The notes beneath the pieces are model-generated. The model did not search any database. It saw nothing but the letters and a program-made list of their open reading frames with translations, and was not told the DNA's origin. A stretch of DNA of 64,000 bases from Falsirhodobacter halotolerans (lineage in GTDB: Bacteria > Pseudomonadota > Alphaproteobacteria > Rhodobacterales > Rhodobacteraceae): NCBI RefSeq assembly GCF_022899245.1, contig NZ_JALJAZ010000001.1, positions 1,457,501 through 1,521,500 on the forward strand, read 5' to 3'. The position numbers and the translations under genes were made by a program. The first letter of the stretch is position 1. Each line of letters starts with the position of its first letter. Positions 55,223 to 64,000 of this stretch are shown here, in pieces.

Positions 55223-56324
55223 TACAACCCTGCCCATCGCCCCCAGCCGGTCGCTGTGGGAAGATGCGTGGCGCCGCCTGCGCCAGAACCGCGCCGCCGT
55301 TGCCAGCCTGATCGTGCTGGTCGTGCTGGGGCTGGCGGGGATCTTCGGTCCGATGATCTCCCCCCACCCCTATGACCGCATCTATCAACAATATACCCGC
55401 GTGGCCCCCAGCCTTGAGGCCTATCCCCGCGCCGACGCGATCACCCCCGCCTTCGAAGGCCTGATGGCCCGCGCCCGCATCGAGGGGGAGCCGGAGCTGT
55501 CCGGTCAGACCATTTCGGTCGATTTCACCTCGGCCGAGCCGGTGGACGAACGCGTCATCCGGTATTTCCAGCGGTCAGACCTGTTCTTCAACCCGAAGCT
55601 TGAGATTGCCGAGAACGGCCTGTCGGCGACGCTGTCGGCCAATGTGTCGCGCAATTATTTCCTTCTTGGGACGGACAATCTGGGGCGGGACATGCTGTCC
55701 CGCATCCTGATCGGGGTGCGCATCTCACTGGCGATCGGCATCCTCGCCTCGGCCATGGCGCTGGTGGTGGGCGTGACCTACGGCGCGATTTCCGGCTATC
55801 TCGGCGGCAGGGTGGACAACGTGATGATGCGGATCGTCGACATCCTCTATTCGCTGCCGTTCATCTTTTTCGTCATTTTGCTTCTGGTTTTCTTCGGGCG
55901 GAACCTGTTCATCATCTTCATCGCCATCGGCGCGACGGAATGGCTGGACATGGCCCGCATCGTGCGCGGCCAGACGCTGTCGCTGAAACGCCGCGAATTC
56001 GTGCAGGCCGCGCAGGCGCTGGGCGCGACCAGCGGGGCCATCGTGCGCCGCCATGTCATCCCGAACGCCCTTGGCCCCGTGATCGTGTTCGTCACGCTTC
56101 TGGTGCCCAAGGCCATTCTTGCCGAAAGCCTGCTGTCCTTCCTGGGCCTTGGCGTGCAGGACCCGATGACCTCGCTGGGCCTTCTGATCTCGGAAGGGGC
56201 GCAGAACATGCAAGGCGCCGCGTGGCAGCTGATCGGCCCCGCCGTGGTGCTGACCGTCATCCTGTTCGCGCTGAACTTCCTGGGCGACGGATTGCGCGAC
56301 AGCCTCGATCCGAAGGAGCGTTGA
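55215..56324 (+). CDS. oppC: Peptide ABC transporter permease OppC, with enlarged periplasmic segment
   Basis: A 369-aa permease. The first membrane span is at about residues 28–47. The conserved LGTDNLGRDMLSR motif, normally about 50 residues after that span, is at 151–163, so an extra stretch of roughly 60 residues lies in the periplasm between them. The remaining five spans and the EAA loop (LKRREFVQAAQALGATSG) are normal. Similar longer OppC proteins occur in some alphaproteobacteria. It overlaps oppB by 8 bp and is followed by oppDF after one base. Confidence 0.91.
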   Translation: MTDTTLPIAPSRSLWEDAWRRLRQNRAAVASLIVLVVLGLAGIFGPMISPHPYDRIYQQYTRVAPSLEAYPRADAITPAFEGLMARARIEGEPELSGQTISVDFTSAEPVDERVIRYFQRSDLFFNPKLEIAENGLSATLSANVSRNYFLLGTDNLGRDMLSRILIGVRISLAIGILASAMALVVGVTYGAISGYLGGRVDNVMMRIVDILYSLPFIFFVILLLVFFGRNLFIIFIAIGATEWLDMARIVRGQTLSLKRREFVQAAQALGATSGAIVRRHVIPNALGPVIVFVTLLVPKAILAESLLSFLGLGVQDPMTSLGLLISEGAQNMQGAAWQLIGPAVVLTVILFALNFLGDGLRDSLDPKER

Positions 56325-56325
56325 G

Positions 56326-57948
56326 ATGACCGATCCTGACAAAACGGGCACCATTCTTTCGGTCCGCGACCTGCGGGTCACGTTCCAGACCAATGACGGC
56401 CCCGTGGACGCGGTCAAGGGCGTCAACCTCGATCTGAAATCGGGCGAGACGCTGGCCATCGTGGGCGAATCCGGCTCGGGCAAAAGCCAGACGACGATGG
56501 CATTGATGGGGCTGCTGGCCGCGAACGGGGCCGCCACCGGCACCGTCAGCTATCGTGGGCGCGACATCCTCAACACGTCGGAACGCGCGCTGAACGGGAT
56601 CCGCGGCAAGAAGATCACCATGATCTTCCAAGAGCCGATGACCTCGCTCGACCCGCTTTACAAGATCGGGACGCAGTTGGCCGAACCGCTGCGCTATCAC
56701 GCAGGGATGACGCGGGCGCAGGCGCGGCCGCGGATCCTGGAACTGCTGCGGCTGGTCGGCATTCCCGACCCCGAACGCCGGATCAACGCTTATCCGCACG
56801 AATTGTCGGGCGGGCAGCGCCAGCGGGTGATGATCGCGATGGCGCTGGCCAACGATCCCGACATCCTGATCGCGGACGAGCCCACGACCGCGCTGGACGT
56901 CACCATTCAGGCGCAGATCCTGGAACTTCTGGCCGATCTTCAGAAACGTCTGGGCATGGCGATCATCTTCATCACCCACGATCTGGGAATCGTTCGCCGC
57001 TTTGCCGACCATGTGGCGGTGATGCGCGCGGGCGAAGTGGTGGAGGATGGCGCGGCGGCGGACGTGTTCGCCAGCCCCAAACATCCCTACACCCGGATGC
57101 TGCTGGATGCAGAGCCCGAAGGCCGGAAACTTCCCCCGGCCGAGGGCGCGCCCCTGCTGCTGGAGGGCGAGGATGTTCGCGTCACCTTCCCCATCGGTGG
57201 CAGTCTGTTCCGCAAGCCGGCGCCGCTGCACGCGGTGAAGGGCATCTCGCTGACCCTGCGCGAGGGCCAGACGATCGGCGTCGTGGGGGAATCCGGTTCG
57301 GGCAAGTCCACTCTTGGCCGCGCGCTGCTGCGCCTGCAGGAGTCGGAGGGCCGGATCGCGTGGCTGGGAAGCGAGCTTCCCACCGGCCTCGATGCGATGC
57401 GCCCCTATCGCGGCGATCTGCAACTGGTGTTCCAGGACCCCTTCGGCAGCCTGTCGCCGCGCATGACGGTGGGCCAGATCATCACCGAAGGGCTTTTGGT
57501 GCACGAGCCCCAGATCACCCGCGCCGAACGGGCGCAGCGCGCGTCCGAAGCGCTGGCCGAGGTGGGGCTGGACCCCGCGATGCGCAACCGCTATCCGCAC
57601 GAATTCTCGGGCGGGCAACGCCAGCGGATCGCCATTGCGCGGACGATGATCCTGCGCCCGCGCGTCATCGTGCTGGACGAACCCACCAGCGCGCTGGACC
57701 GGTCGGTGCAAAAGCAGATCGTGACGCTGCTGCGCGATCTGCAGACCAAGCACCGCCTGTCCTATGTCTTCATCAGCCACGACCTGACCGTGGTGCGGGC
57801 CTTGTCGGATTACATCATCGTGATGCGGCTGGGGGAGATCGTGGAAGAGGGTCCGACCGACGCCGTCTTCGATGCGCCGAAGCAGGACTATACCCAGAAG
57901 CTGATGGCGGCGGCGCTGTCCACGACACGGTTCCGCGACGTGTCCTGA
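56326..57948 (+). CDS. oppDF: Fused peptide ABC transporter ATPase (OppD–OppF in one chain)
   Basis: A 540-aa protein with two complete ABC ATPase domains that power the OppBC permease. The first (about residues 10–260) has [19 protein letters not shown] and [11 protein letters not shown]. The second (about 283–530) has [19 protein letters not shown] and [10 protein letters not shown]. Each domain keeps its switch histidine (THDLG, SHDLT) and is followed by the oligopeptide-type HPYTRMLL or DYTQKLM tail. OppD and OppF are usually separate genes. The ATG starts one base after the oppC stop. A hairpin terminator follows. Confidence 0.94.
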   Translation: MTDPDKTGTILSVRDLRVTFQTNDGPVDAVKGVNLDLKSGETLAIVGESGSGKSQTTMALMGLLAANGAATGTVSYRGRDILNTSERALNGIRGKKITMIFQEPMTSLDPLYKIGTQLAEPLRYHAGMTRAQARPRILELLRLVGIPDPERRINAYPHELSGGQRQRVMIAMALANDPDILIADEPTTALDVTIQAQILELLADLQKRLGMAIIFITHDLGIVRRFADHVAVMRAGEVVEDGAAADVFASPKHPYTRMLLDAEPEGRKLPPAEGAPLLLEGEDVRVTFPIGGSLFRKPAPLHAVKGISLTLREGQTIGVVGESGSGKSTLGRALLRLQESEGRIAWLGSELPTGLDAMRPYRGDLQLVFQDPFGSLSPRMTVGQIITEGLLVHEPQITRAERAQRASEALAEVGLDPAMRNRYPHEFSGGQRQRIAIARTMILRPRVIVLDEPTSALDRSVQKQIVTLLRDLQTKHRLSYVFISHDLTVVRALSDYIIVMRLGEIVEEGPTDAVFDAPKQDYTQKLMAAALSTTRFRDVS

Positions 57949-57955
57949 CCACGGC

Positions 57956-57987
57956 GGGGCGCGCGGCCATCCGCACGCGCGCGCGCC
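57956..57987 (+). terminator. Terminator-like hairpin after the opp operon
   Basis: GGGGCGCGCG (57956–57965) pairs perfectly with CGCGCGCCCC (57978–57987) around a 12-nt loop, 7 nt after the oppDF stop. GGACTTTCC follows, so the T-run is short. It separates the peptide transporter from the RND genes. Confidence 0.6.
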
Positions 57988-58052
57988 CCGGACTTTCCTT
58001 CACCGACGGCGCACCCCATATCAAACGCGACGAGATCCGAGGTCCGCCCCCC

Positions 58053-59183
58053 GTGAAGTATGCCCTGTTCGCCCTGACCGTCCTGCTGCCCCTGCCTGCG
58101 CTGGCGCAGGACGTGCCGCCCCCCGCCGTCACCGTGACGCCGGTGACGGAACGCGACCTGACCGCCCGCGTGGTGGTGTCCGGCCTGATCGCGCCGGTGG
58201 AACGGGTGGCGGTGCAGCCCCTGATCGAAGGGCAGCCGATCGACGAACTGCTGGCGGATGTGGGTGACACCGTTCAGGCGGGCGAGGTTCTGGCCCGCCT
58301 GTCCTCCGACACGCTGACTTTGGAGAAAAGCCGCCTTGCCGCGCAGCGTGCGTCCGCCCGGGCCGCCGTGGCCCAGGCCGAGGCCGGTCGGATCGAGGCG
58401 GAGGCGGCCGCCACCGAGGCGGATGCCGCCGCCGAACGCATCGCGCAGCTTCAGGCGCAGGGGGCCACCTCGCAGGCGGCCATCGATCAGGCGCGGGCCA
58501 ATCGCGCGACCACCGCCGCCCGTCTGGCCGCCGCCGCGCAACAGGTGGAGGCGGCACGGGCCGAAGAGGACGTGGCGCAGGCGCAGATCGCCGATATCGA
58601 CCTGCAATTGCAGCGCACCGCCGTCACCACCCCCGTCGCGGGCGAGGTGATGGAGCGGAACGCCGACCGTGGGGCCATCGCCTCGGCCGGCAGTGGCGCG
58701 CCCATGTTCGTCCTGATCCGCGACGGGGCGCTGGAACTGCGCGCCGATGTGACCGAGGCGGATCTTGCATCCCTGCGTCCCGGCCAGCCTGCCACCCTGC
58801 GCGTCGTCGGCGGGGTGGAGATCGACGGCACCGTCCGTCTGGTCGAACCGCAGATCGACGCCACAACCCGTCTGGGCCGTGTCCGCATCGCGGTCAACGC
58901 ATCCGCCGCGTTGCGCCCCGGCATGTTCGCCGAAGGCCAGATCGTCACGGCCGAGCGTCCCGCCCTTGCCCTGCCCATCGGCGCGGTGGGGCATGACGGC
59001 GACGGCGACTTCGCGCTGCGCGTTCAGGATGGCACGGTGCACCGCGTGCCCGTCGAGGTGGGCATTCGCGACGGCAGTCATATCGAGATCACCGACGGGC
59101 TGACCCAAGGCGACCGCATCGTCGCCCGCGCGGGGGCCTTCGTGCGCGATGGCGACCGCGTGACGGCGGTGGACGCGGAATGA
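58053..59183 (+). CDS. RND efflux periplasmic adaptor (membrane fusion protein)
   Basis: A 376-aa periplasmic adaptor. The signal peptide (KYALFALTVLLPLPALA) ends near residue 19; there is no lipobox. A biotinyl-lipoyl half-motif (EGQPIDELLADVGDTVQAGEVL) precedes an Ala-rich helical hairpin (about residues 95–185), then the second lipoyl half and beta-barrel domain (TTPVAGEVMERNADRGAI). The start is GTG at 58053 after GAGGTC. The stop overlaps the RND pump ATG (ATGA). No regulator or outer-membrane factor is next to it. Confidence 0.9.
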   Translation: MKYALFALTVLLPLPALAQDVPPPAVTVTPVTERDLTARVVVSGLIAPVERVAVQPLIEGQPIDELLADVGDTVQAGEVLARLSSDTLTLEKSRLAAQRASARAAVAQAEAGRIEAEAAATEADAAAERIAQLQAQGATSQAAIDQARANRATTAARLAAAAQQVEAARAEEDVAQAQIADIDLQLQRTAVTTPVAGEVMERNADRGAIASAGSGAPMFVLIRDGALELRADVTEADLASLRPGQPATLRVVGGVEIDGTVRLVEPQIDATTRLGRVRIAVNASAALRPGMFAEGQIVTAERPALALPIGAVGHDGDGDFALRVQDGTVHRVPVEVGIRDGSHIEITDGLTQGDRIVARAGAFVRDGDRVTAVDAE

Positions 59184-62100
59184 ACTTCTCCGCCTGGTCG
59201 ATCCGCAACCCCGTCGCGCCCATCCTCGCCTTCGTGATTCTGGTCGTTCTGGGGATACAGGCGTTCCTCAGCCTGCCCGTCACGCGGTTTCCCAACATCG
59301 ACCTGCCGTTGGTGTCGGTGACCGTCGTGCAGGACGGCGCCTCGCCCGCCGAACTGGAACGGCAGGTGACCCGAGAGGTGGAGGACGCGGTATCGGGCGT
59401 GGCCGGGGTGAAGAACGTCACCTCTACCATCTCGGACGGGCAGAGCACGACGGTGGTGGAATTCCGCATCGAGGTGCCGACAGACCGCGCGGTGCAGGAC
59501 ACCAAGGACGAAATCGACCGGATCCGCGCCGACCTGCCCGCCGATGTCGAGGCCCCCATCGTGTCGCGGATCGACGTGGAGGGGCAGGCGATCCTGACCT
59601 ATGCCATCGCCTACCCCGAAATGACGGTCGAGGAGCTGTCGTGGTTCGTGGACGATACGGTCATCCGCGCCCTGCAAGGCCAGCCCGGCATCGGTCAGGT
59701 GGACCGCTATGGCGGGGCCGAGCGCGAGGTGCGTCTGACCCTCGACCCGGTGGCCTTGGGCAGTTACGGCATCACGGCCGATGAGGTCAGCCAGCAGATC
59801 GCGGGCACCAATCTGGATCTGGGCGGCGGGCGCGGCGATGTAGGCGGGGCGGAACAATCCATCCGAACCCTGGGCAATGCCGCAGATGTGGCGGCGCTGG
59901 CGGCCACGACCATCGCACTGCCCACGGGCGGCCATGCGCGCCTGTCCGATCTGGGACGGGTGGACGACACGCATGAGGAAATCCGCTCCTTCTCCCGCTT
60001 TGCCGGCCAGCCGGTGGTGACCATCGCGGTATTCCGCGCGCAGGGGGCGTCCGAAGTGTCGGCTGCGGACACCGCGACCGCCTCGCTGGCCCGTCTTCAG
60101 GCGCAATACCCGCAGATGCAGGTGACCCCGGTCGACGACATGGTGCGCTACACCTTGGGCAACTACCACTCGGCCGTGGATACGCTGATGGAGGGGGCGT
60201 TCCTTGCGGTTCTGGTCGTGCTGATCTTCCTGCGCAACTGGCGGGCCACGGCGATCGCGGCGGTGGCGCTTCCCCTGTCGGCCATCCCGACCTTCTGGGT
60301 CATGGATCTGATGGGGTTTTCGCTGAACCTCGTGTCGCTTCTGGCGATCACGCTGGCGACCGGCATTCTGGTCGATGACGCCATTGTGGAGGTGGAGAAC
60401 ATCTCGCGTCACATGAAGATGGGAAAGACCCCTTACCGCGCCGCCATCGATGCGGCGGACGAAATCGGGCTGGCCGTGATCTCCACCTCGCTGACCATTG
60501 TCGCGGTGTTCGTGCCGGTGTCGTTCATGCCGGGCATTCCGGGCCAGTATTTCAGTCAGTTCGGGCTGACGGTGGCGATTTCGGTCCTGTTCTCGCTGGC
60601 GGTGGCGCGATTGATCACGCCGATGATGGCCGCCTACCTGATGCGGGGGTCGGATGCGCACGACCATCAGCCGGGCGACGGGTGGGTGATGGGCGGATAT
60701 CTGCGGTTCGTCGGGATCACGCTGCGCTGGCGCTTCGTGACGCTGGCGGTGGCGATCGGCATTCTGGCCGTATCGCTGATGTTCATGCTGCGCATTCCGG
60801 GCAGTTTCATCCCGCCCGAGGATGTGAGCCGCATCCCGATCAGCGTCGAACTGCCCCCGGGCAGCACGCTGGACGAAACGGACGCCGTCACGGCCCGCAT
60901 GGAGGCCGCGATCCGCGCGGTGGACGGGGTGCAGGATGTCTTCGTTCTGGGCGGATCGTCCCCTACCGGCGATCTTGACGTGCGCCGCGCCTCGGTCACG
61001 GTGCTGCTGGATGCGCCGGCCGAAGGTCTGGGCGGCCGGTTGTGGCATATCCTGAACGGGCTGGGCGGCCTGCTGCCGGAGCCTGACGGACGTTTGCGCC
61101 CGCAATGGGATGTGGAGGCGGACATTTTCGCCGCGTTGACGGGCATCCCGGATGTTCGCGCCTATAAACTCAACGATCGGGGGCAGCGGGACATCCAGTT
61201 CTCGATCCTGTCGAACGACCCTCAGGCCTTGGGTGAGGCGACGGCTCGTCTGGAGGCTGCGTTGCGGGCCGAACCCCGCCTTGCGAATGTCGCGGCGGAA
61301 GGGGCCCTGCCCCGACCGGAGGTTCACATCGTGCCGCGGCCCGCCGATGCCGCGCGTCTGGGGATCACCACCGATGCCATCGCCCGCACCATCCGCATCG
61401 CGACACAGGGAGATGTGGACGCGGCGTTGGCGAAGATCTCGTTGGACGACCGGCAGATCCCGATCCGCGTGCGGCTCTCGAATGCGGCGCGCGCCGATCT
61501 GGGCCGCATCGCCGCGATGAAGGTGCGCACTGCCGAGGGGAATCTGGTGCCGTTGGCTGCCGTGGCCGACGTGTCCTTGGCCGAAGGGCCCAGCCAGATC
61601 AAACGCTACAACCGCGAACGTCAGGCGACTTTGGGGGCCAACCTTCCCCCCGGTGTGGCGCTTGGCACCGCGACCGAGGCGTTTCGCGCCGCCACCGACC
61701 GGGTGGAGCTTCCGCCGAACGTCCGCATCGCCGAACTGGGCGATGCCGAGGTGCAGGCGGAGATGGTCGCCGGGTTTGCGAATGCCATGATCTTGGGGCT
61801 GATGATGGTTCTGGCGGTTCTGATCCTGCTGTTCCGTTCGGCGGTGCAGCCGTTCACGATTCTGTTGTCCTTGCCTTTGGCGTTGGGCGGGGTGGCCGGT
61901 GCCCTGATCCTGACGGACGAGCCGCTGTCGATGCCGGTTCTGATCGGCATCCTGATGCTGATGGGGATCGTCACGAAGAACGCGATCCTGCTGATCGACT
62001 TTGCCATCGAAATGCGCGCCCGTGGACTGGCGCGGATGGAGGCGGTGATCGAGGCGGGACACAAGCGCGCCCGGCCCATCATCATGACCTCCATCGCCAT

Positions 62101-62401
62101 GTCGGCGGGAATGTTGCCCTCGGCGCTTGGTGTTGGCGCGGGTGGATCGTTCCGCGCGCCGATGGCCATCGCCGTGATCGGCGGCATCGCCGTATCGACC
62201 GTGCTGAGCCTGGTGGTCGTGCCGTCGTTGTTTCTGGTGATGGACGATCTGTCCCGTCTGCTTGCACGGCTGTTCGGACGGCTGATCGGCCCGAAGGAGG
62301 AGGAAGCCGCCCCCCTGTCGTCGGACGAGGTTCTGGCCCTCAGGGACCGGGTGTCGGCATTGGAGGGGGCCCCGCCGCATCCTCGGGCACCAGAGAGGTG
62401 A
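59180..62401 (+). CDS. RND-family efflux pump, hydrophobe/amphiphile type
   Basis: A 1073-aa inner-membrane proton antiporter with 12 predicted spans in two repeats and two large periplasmic loops. The proton-relay aspartates are Asp399-Asp400 in GILVDDAIVEVENI, and Lys933 lies in GIVTKNAILLIDF of the second repeat. The N-terminus MNFSAWSIRNPVAPILAF resembles AcrB/MexF-like pumps. Substrate unknown. It is coupled to its adaptor. The last 62 bp overlap the 3' end of the convergent DUF1499 gene. Confidence 0.93.
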   Translation: MNFSAWSIRNPVAPILAFVILVVLGIQAFLSLPVTRFPNIDLPLVSVTVVQDGASPAELERQVTREVEDAVSGVAGVKNVTSTISDGQSTTVVEFRIEVPTDRAVQDTKDEIDRIRADLPADVEAPIVSRIDVEGQAILTYAIAYPEMTVEELSWFVDDTVIRALQGQPGIGQVDRYGGAEREVRLTLDPVALGSYGITADEVSQQIAGTNLDLGGGRGDVGGAEQSIRTLGNAADVAALAATTIALPTGGHARLSDLGRVDDTHEEIRSFSRFAGQPVVTIAVFRAQGASEVSAADTATASLARLQAQYPQMQVTPVDDMVRYTLGNYHSAVDTLMEGAFLAVLVVLIFLRNWRATAIAAVALPLSAIPTFWVMDLMGFSLNLVSLLAITLATGILVDDAIVEVENISRHMKMGKTPYRAAIDAADEIGLAVISTSLTIVAVFVPVSFMPGIPGQYFSQFGLTVAISVLFSLAVARLITPMMAAYLMRGSDAHDHQPGDGWVMGGYLRFVGITLRWRFVTLAVAIGILAVSLMFMLRIPGSFIPPEDVSRIPISVELPPGSTLDETDAVTARMEAAIRAVDGVQDVFVLGGSSPTGDLDVRRASVTVLLDAPAEGLGGRLWHILNGLGGLLPEPDGRLRPQWDVEADIFAALTGIPDVRAYKLNDRGQRDIQFSILSNDPQALGEATARLEAALRAEPRLANVAAEGALPRPEVHIVPRPADAARLGITTDAIARTIRIATQGDVDAALAKISLDDRQIPIRVRLSNAARADLGRIAAMKVRTAEGNLVPLAAVADVSLAEGPSQIKRYNRERQATLGANLPPGVALGTATEAFRAATDRVELPPNVRIAELGDAEVQAEMVAGFANAMILGLMMVLAVLILLFRSAVQPFTILLSLPLALGGVAGALILTDEPLSMPVLIGILMLMGIVTKNAILLIDFAIEMRARGLARMEAVIEAGHKRARPIIMTSIAMSAGMLPSALGVGAGGSFRAPMAIAVIGGIAVSTVLSLVVVPSLFLVMDDLSRLLARLFGRLIGPKEEEAAPLSSDEVLALRDRVSALEGAPPHPRAPER

Positions 62402-62825
62402 GGGCCGCGATCCACCCTTCGATCCGCGCCCGTTCGCGGGCCGGAAGATCGGGGAAATACCGCGCCCTGGCATAGATCGCAACGCGGGTGCCACCGTTTT
62501 CAGGGATCAGCCGGACCGAGGTGAAGGTGGGCAGCCCCAGAACACCTGCCCGCGTGGTCCACGTCCGGTGAAACCCCTCGCCCGCGAAGGCCTCGGTCCC
62601 CGGGGTCTGACGGGTCAGCGCATCCAGCCGTGCCGCCACCTGATCGGGCGGCAGGGCAATGAACGGCCCGTCGTTTCGATACAGGATATGGTTCGGGCGG
62701 TTGGGTTTGCGCACCGTCAGCGGATCGACATGCCAATCCTGCGAATCCGACGGGGTGTAGCGCAAGATCGCCCATGCGGCCAGAAGCGCCACGGCCAACA
62801 GGACAAGAAGATCGGCAAAGCTCAT
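62340..62825 (-). CDS. DUF1499 domain protein, membrane-anchored
   Basis: A 161-aa protein with one N-terminal membrane span (LLVLLAVALLAAWAIL, about residues 6–21). The soluble part has DPLTVRKPNRPNHILYRND, as in DUF1499 proteins, and a C-terminal helix-rich region. Function unknown. The ATG at 62825 has AAGGAACC upstream. Its last 62 bp overlap the RND pump gene; the overlapped part encodes a Pro-rich tail (PPPMPTPGP). Confidence 0.75.
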   Translation of the reverse strand: MSFADLLVLLAVALLAAWAILRYTPSDSQDWHVDPLTVRKPNRPNHILYRNDGPFIALPPDQVAARLDALTRQTPGTEAFAGEGFHRTWTTRAGVLGLPTFTSVRLIPENGGTRVAIYARARYFPDLPARERARIEGWIAALTSLVPEDAAGPPPMPTPGP

Positions 62826-62863
62826 GGACAGGTTCCTTTGAACGTCTGTCCTTTCATATGGTT

Positions 62864-62894
62864 CGCCCCGCCAGCGGCGCAATATGGCGGGGCG
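62864..62894 (-). terminator. Terminator-like hairpin after the GGDEF–EAL gene
   Basis: CGCCCCGCC (62864–62872) pairs perfectly with GGCGGGGCG (62886–62894) around a 13-nt loop, in the 82-bp gap between the GGDEF–EAL stop and the DUF1499 ATG. No T-run follows on the minus strand. Confidence 0.5.
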
Positions 62895-62907
62895 GGTTCT
62901 TGCCGTC

Positions 62908-64000
62908 TCAGGCCACCTGCTCGGTCACCTCCAGATCGGGCATGACGGATTCCAGGCGGCCCGGACGGCCCAGAAGGAAGCCCTGCGCCTCGTCGCACCC
63001 TTCGCTGCGCAGAAGGTGCAACTGCTCCAACGTCTCCACCCCTTCGGCCAGAATGGGCACTTCCAGACTGCGGCCAAGGGCAAGGATGGCGCGCACGATG
63101 GCCTTGGCCTGGCGGCTGGTCTCCACCTCCCGGATGAAGCTGCGATCCAGCTTGATCTTGTCGAAGGCGAAGGAGCGCAGCGTTTCAAGCGAGGAATATC
63201 CGGTGCCGAAATCGTCGATGGCGATGGTGACGCCAAGATCCTTGATCTGCGCCAGCATATGCAGCGCCCATTCCTTGTCGGCGATGATGGCGCTTTCGGT
63301 AACTTCCAGTTCCAGCCGCCAGGGCTCCAGACCCGTATCGTCCAGGACGGCCTGAAGATTGGTGACAAAGCGCGGGTTTCCAAGCTGCACCGGCGACAGG
63401 TTCACCGCGATGCGCACCTTGTTCGGCAGACGGGCCGCCTGTTCGCAGGCCGTGCGCAGAACCCATTCCCCGATATGCAGGATCGCGCCGCATTCCTCGG
63501 CCACCGGAATGAAATCGGCGGGCGAGATATTGCCGCGCTCGGGGTGTTGCCAGCGCAGAAGAACCTCATACCCCGTGGTTTCGCCAGTGGTCACCGATTT
63601 CTGGATCTGGTGGTGCAGATACAGCTCGTCCCGCTCCACCGCGCGCCACAGATCTCGCGCCATCTGGCGACGCGTGCGCGAGGCTTCGTCCATCTCTGCC
63701 TCATAGTAGCAGATTTTTTCGGTGATGCTGGACTTCGCGCGATACATCGCCATGTCGGCATTGCTGATCAGCTTGCCCCCGACATGCCCGTCCTCGGGGA
63801 ACAGCGCGATGCCGATGCTCGCGCCCACGCTCAGTTCGTTCTGGGCCAGCGGGATCGGCTGGCAGATCGTCTCCAACAGGCGCGCGGCGAAGGCCTCCAC
63901 CTCCTCGCGCGTGCGGAAGGCCTTATAGGCCGCGAATTCGTCGCCACCGAAACGCGCCAGAAATTCCCCCTTTTCCAGCACATTCGTCAGGCGCGTGGCC
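62908..64000 (-). CDS. GGDEF–EAL cyclic-di-GMP enzyme (5' end beyond window)
   Basis: About 364 C-terminal residues of a protein with a GGDEF cyclase domain followed by an EAL phosphodiesterase domain. The GGDEF motif is intact (FLARFGGDEFA). In the EAL domain the signature reads EVLLRW instead of EALLRW; the metal-binding Glu is kept, as are VNLSPVQL, ELEVTESAI, DDFGTGYSSLETL, the active-site Lys of DKIKLDRSF and EGVET. Both activities are therefore possible. The N-terminus, with any sensor or membrane domain, is outside the window. It ends 82 bp from the DUF1499 gene, on the same strand. Confidence 0.92.
   Translation of the reverse strand, partial: ATRLTNVLEKGEFLARFGGDEFAAYKAFRTREEVEAFAARLLETICQPIPLAQNELSVGASIGIALFPEDGHVGGKLISNADMAMYRAKSSITEKICYYEAEMDEASRTRRQMARDLWRAVERDELYLHHQIQKSVTTGETTGYEVLLRWQHPERGNISPADFIPVAEECGAILHIGEWVLRTACEQAARLPNKVRIAVNLSPVQLGNPRFVTNLQAVLDDTGLEPWRLELEVTESAIIADKEWALHMLAQIKDLGVTIAIDDFGTGYSSLETLRSFAFDKIKLDRSFIREVETSRQAKAIVRAILALGRSLEVPILAEGVETLEQLHLLRSEGCDEAQGFLLGRPGRLESVMPDLEVTEQVA

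Noticed and set aside
56326-57948. Fused OppD–OppF as a possible frameshift or assembly artefact
   Set aside because: Both ATPase domains and the linker read in one intact frame with normal motifs, and such fusions are known in dipeptide/oligopeptide transporters.
59078-62494. Open minus-strand frame of 1138 codons across the RND pump
   Set aside because: Mirror of the pump's codons, rich in His, Arg and Gln, with no recognisable domain.

Overview
The window is a gene-dense, GC-rich stretch of chromosome from an alphaproteobacterium, most likely of the family Rhodobacteraceae (genus not resolved). The evidence is the gene order: bamE–DUF177–rpmF–plsX–fabH–ihfA–merR, argS–SPOR–nagZ–scpA–scpB, lptF–lptG–lptD–surA–pdxA–rsmA and yajC–secD–secF–Mth938–prfA–prmC–DUF4167, plus a double-length dCTP deaminase and DUF4167 and DUF1499 proteins. 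I see no rRNA, CRISPR array, intact insertion sequence, prophage or plasmid function. Nearly everything is core metabolism or envelope biogenesis.

Layout. 1–6.1 kb: 5' part of ccmF (cytochrome c maturation), arginase, a YkuD L,D-transpeptidase, gyrA and an AI-2E/PerM-family membrane protein. 6.2–9.6 kb: tRNA modification (trmFO, gluQ), an OlsB-like ornithine N-acyltransferase and msrB. 9.6–14.3 kb: bamE facing the DUF177–rpmF–plsX–fabH–ihfA–merR run, then tRNA-Pro(GGG). 14.4–21 kb: dCTP deaminase on the plus strand, then a minus-strand run odc, argS, SPOR, nagZ, scpA, scpB and a 64-aa membrane protein. 22–31.5 kb: valS with a HisC-like aminotransferase, DUF4177, class II DAHP synthase, an ABC-F ATPase, a retropepsin-like protease, a GNAT acetyltransferase and holC. 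31.5–32.4 kb: a 781-bp stretch without a recognisable gene, next to tRNA-Arg(UCU). 32.4–41.4 kb: pepA, divergent from the LPS-transport/SurA/PdxA/RsmA operon. 41.4–47.5 kb: the Sec/translation-termination run on the minus strand. 47.6–52.5 kb: serS, a lytic transglycosylase, ssb and tex. 52.6–62.4 kb: a peptide ABC transporter (oppA-B-C and a fused DF) followed by an RND efflux pair. 62.3–64 kb: DUF1499 and a GGDEF–EAL protein cut by the right edge.

How the genes work together. Several runs are translationally coupled by ATGA, GTGA or TGATG overlaps: plsX/fabH, SPOR/nagZ, lptF/lptG/lptD, surA/pdxA, secF/Mth938, prfA/prmC and MFP/RND. Envelope biogenesis dominates (BamE, LptDFG, SurA, SecDF-YajC, YkuD, NagZ, SPOR, lytic transglycosylase), together with translation (four aminoacyl-tRNA synthetases or paralogues, PrfA, PrmC, RsmA, TrmFO, L32). 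Ornithine is a recurring metabolite (arginase makes it; ODC and OlsB use it), but those genes are not in one operon.

Most unusual signals. These are a palindrome plus repeated half-sites in the odc/valS divergent region; a perfect 12-bp hairpin 13 nt before the argS start; a 781-bp gene-free stretch separating pepA and holC beside tRNA-Arg; five tail-to-tail gene pairs whose stop codons interlock by exactly 4 nt; and an OppC subunit with an extra periplasmic segment. I found no clear candidate for a wholly undescribed multi-gene system.
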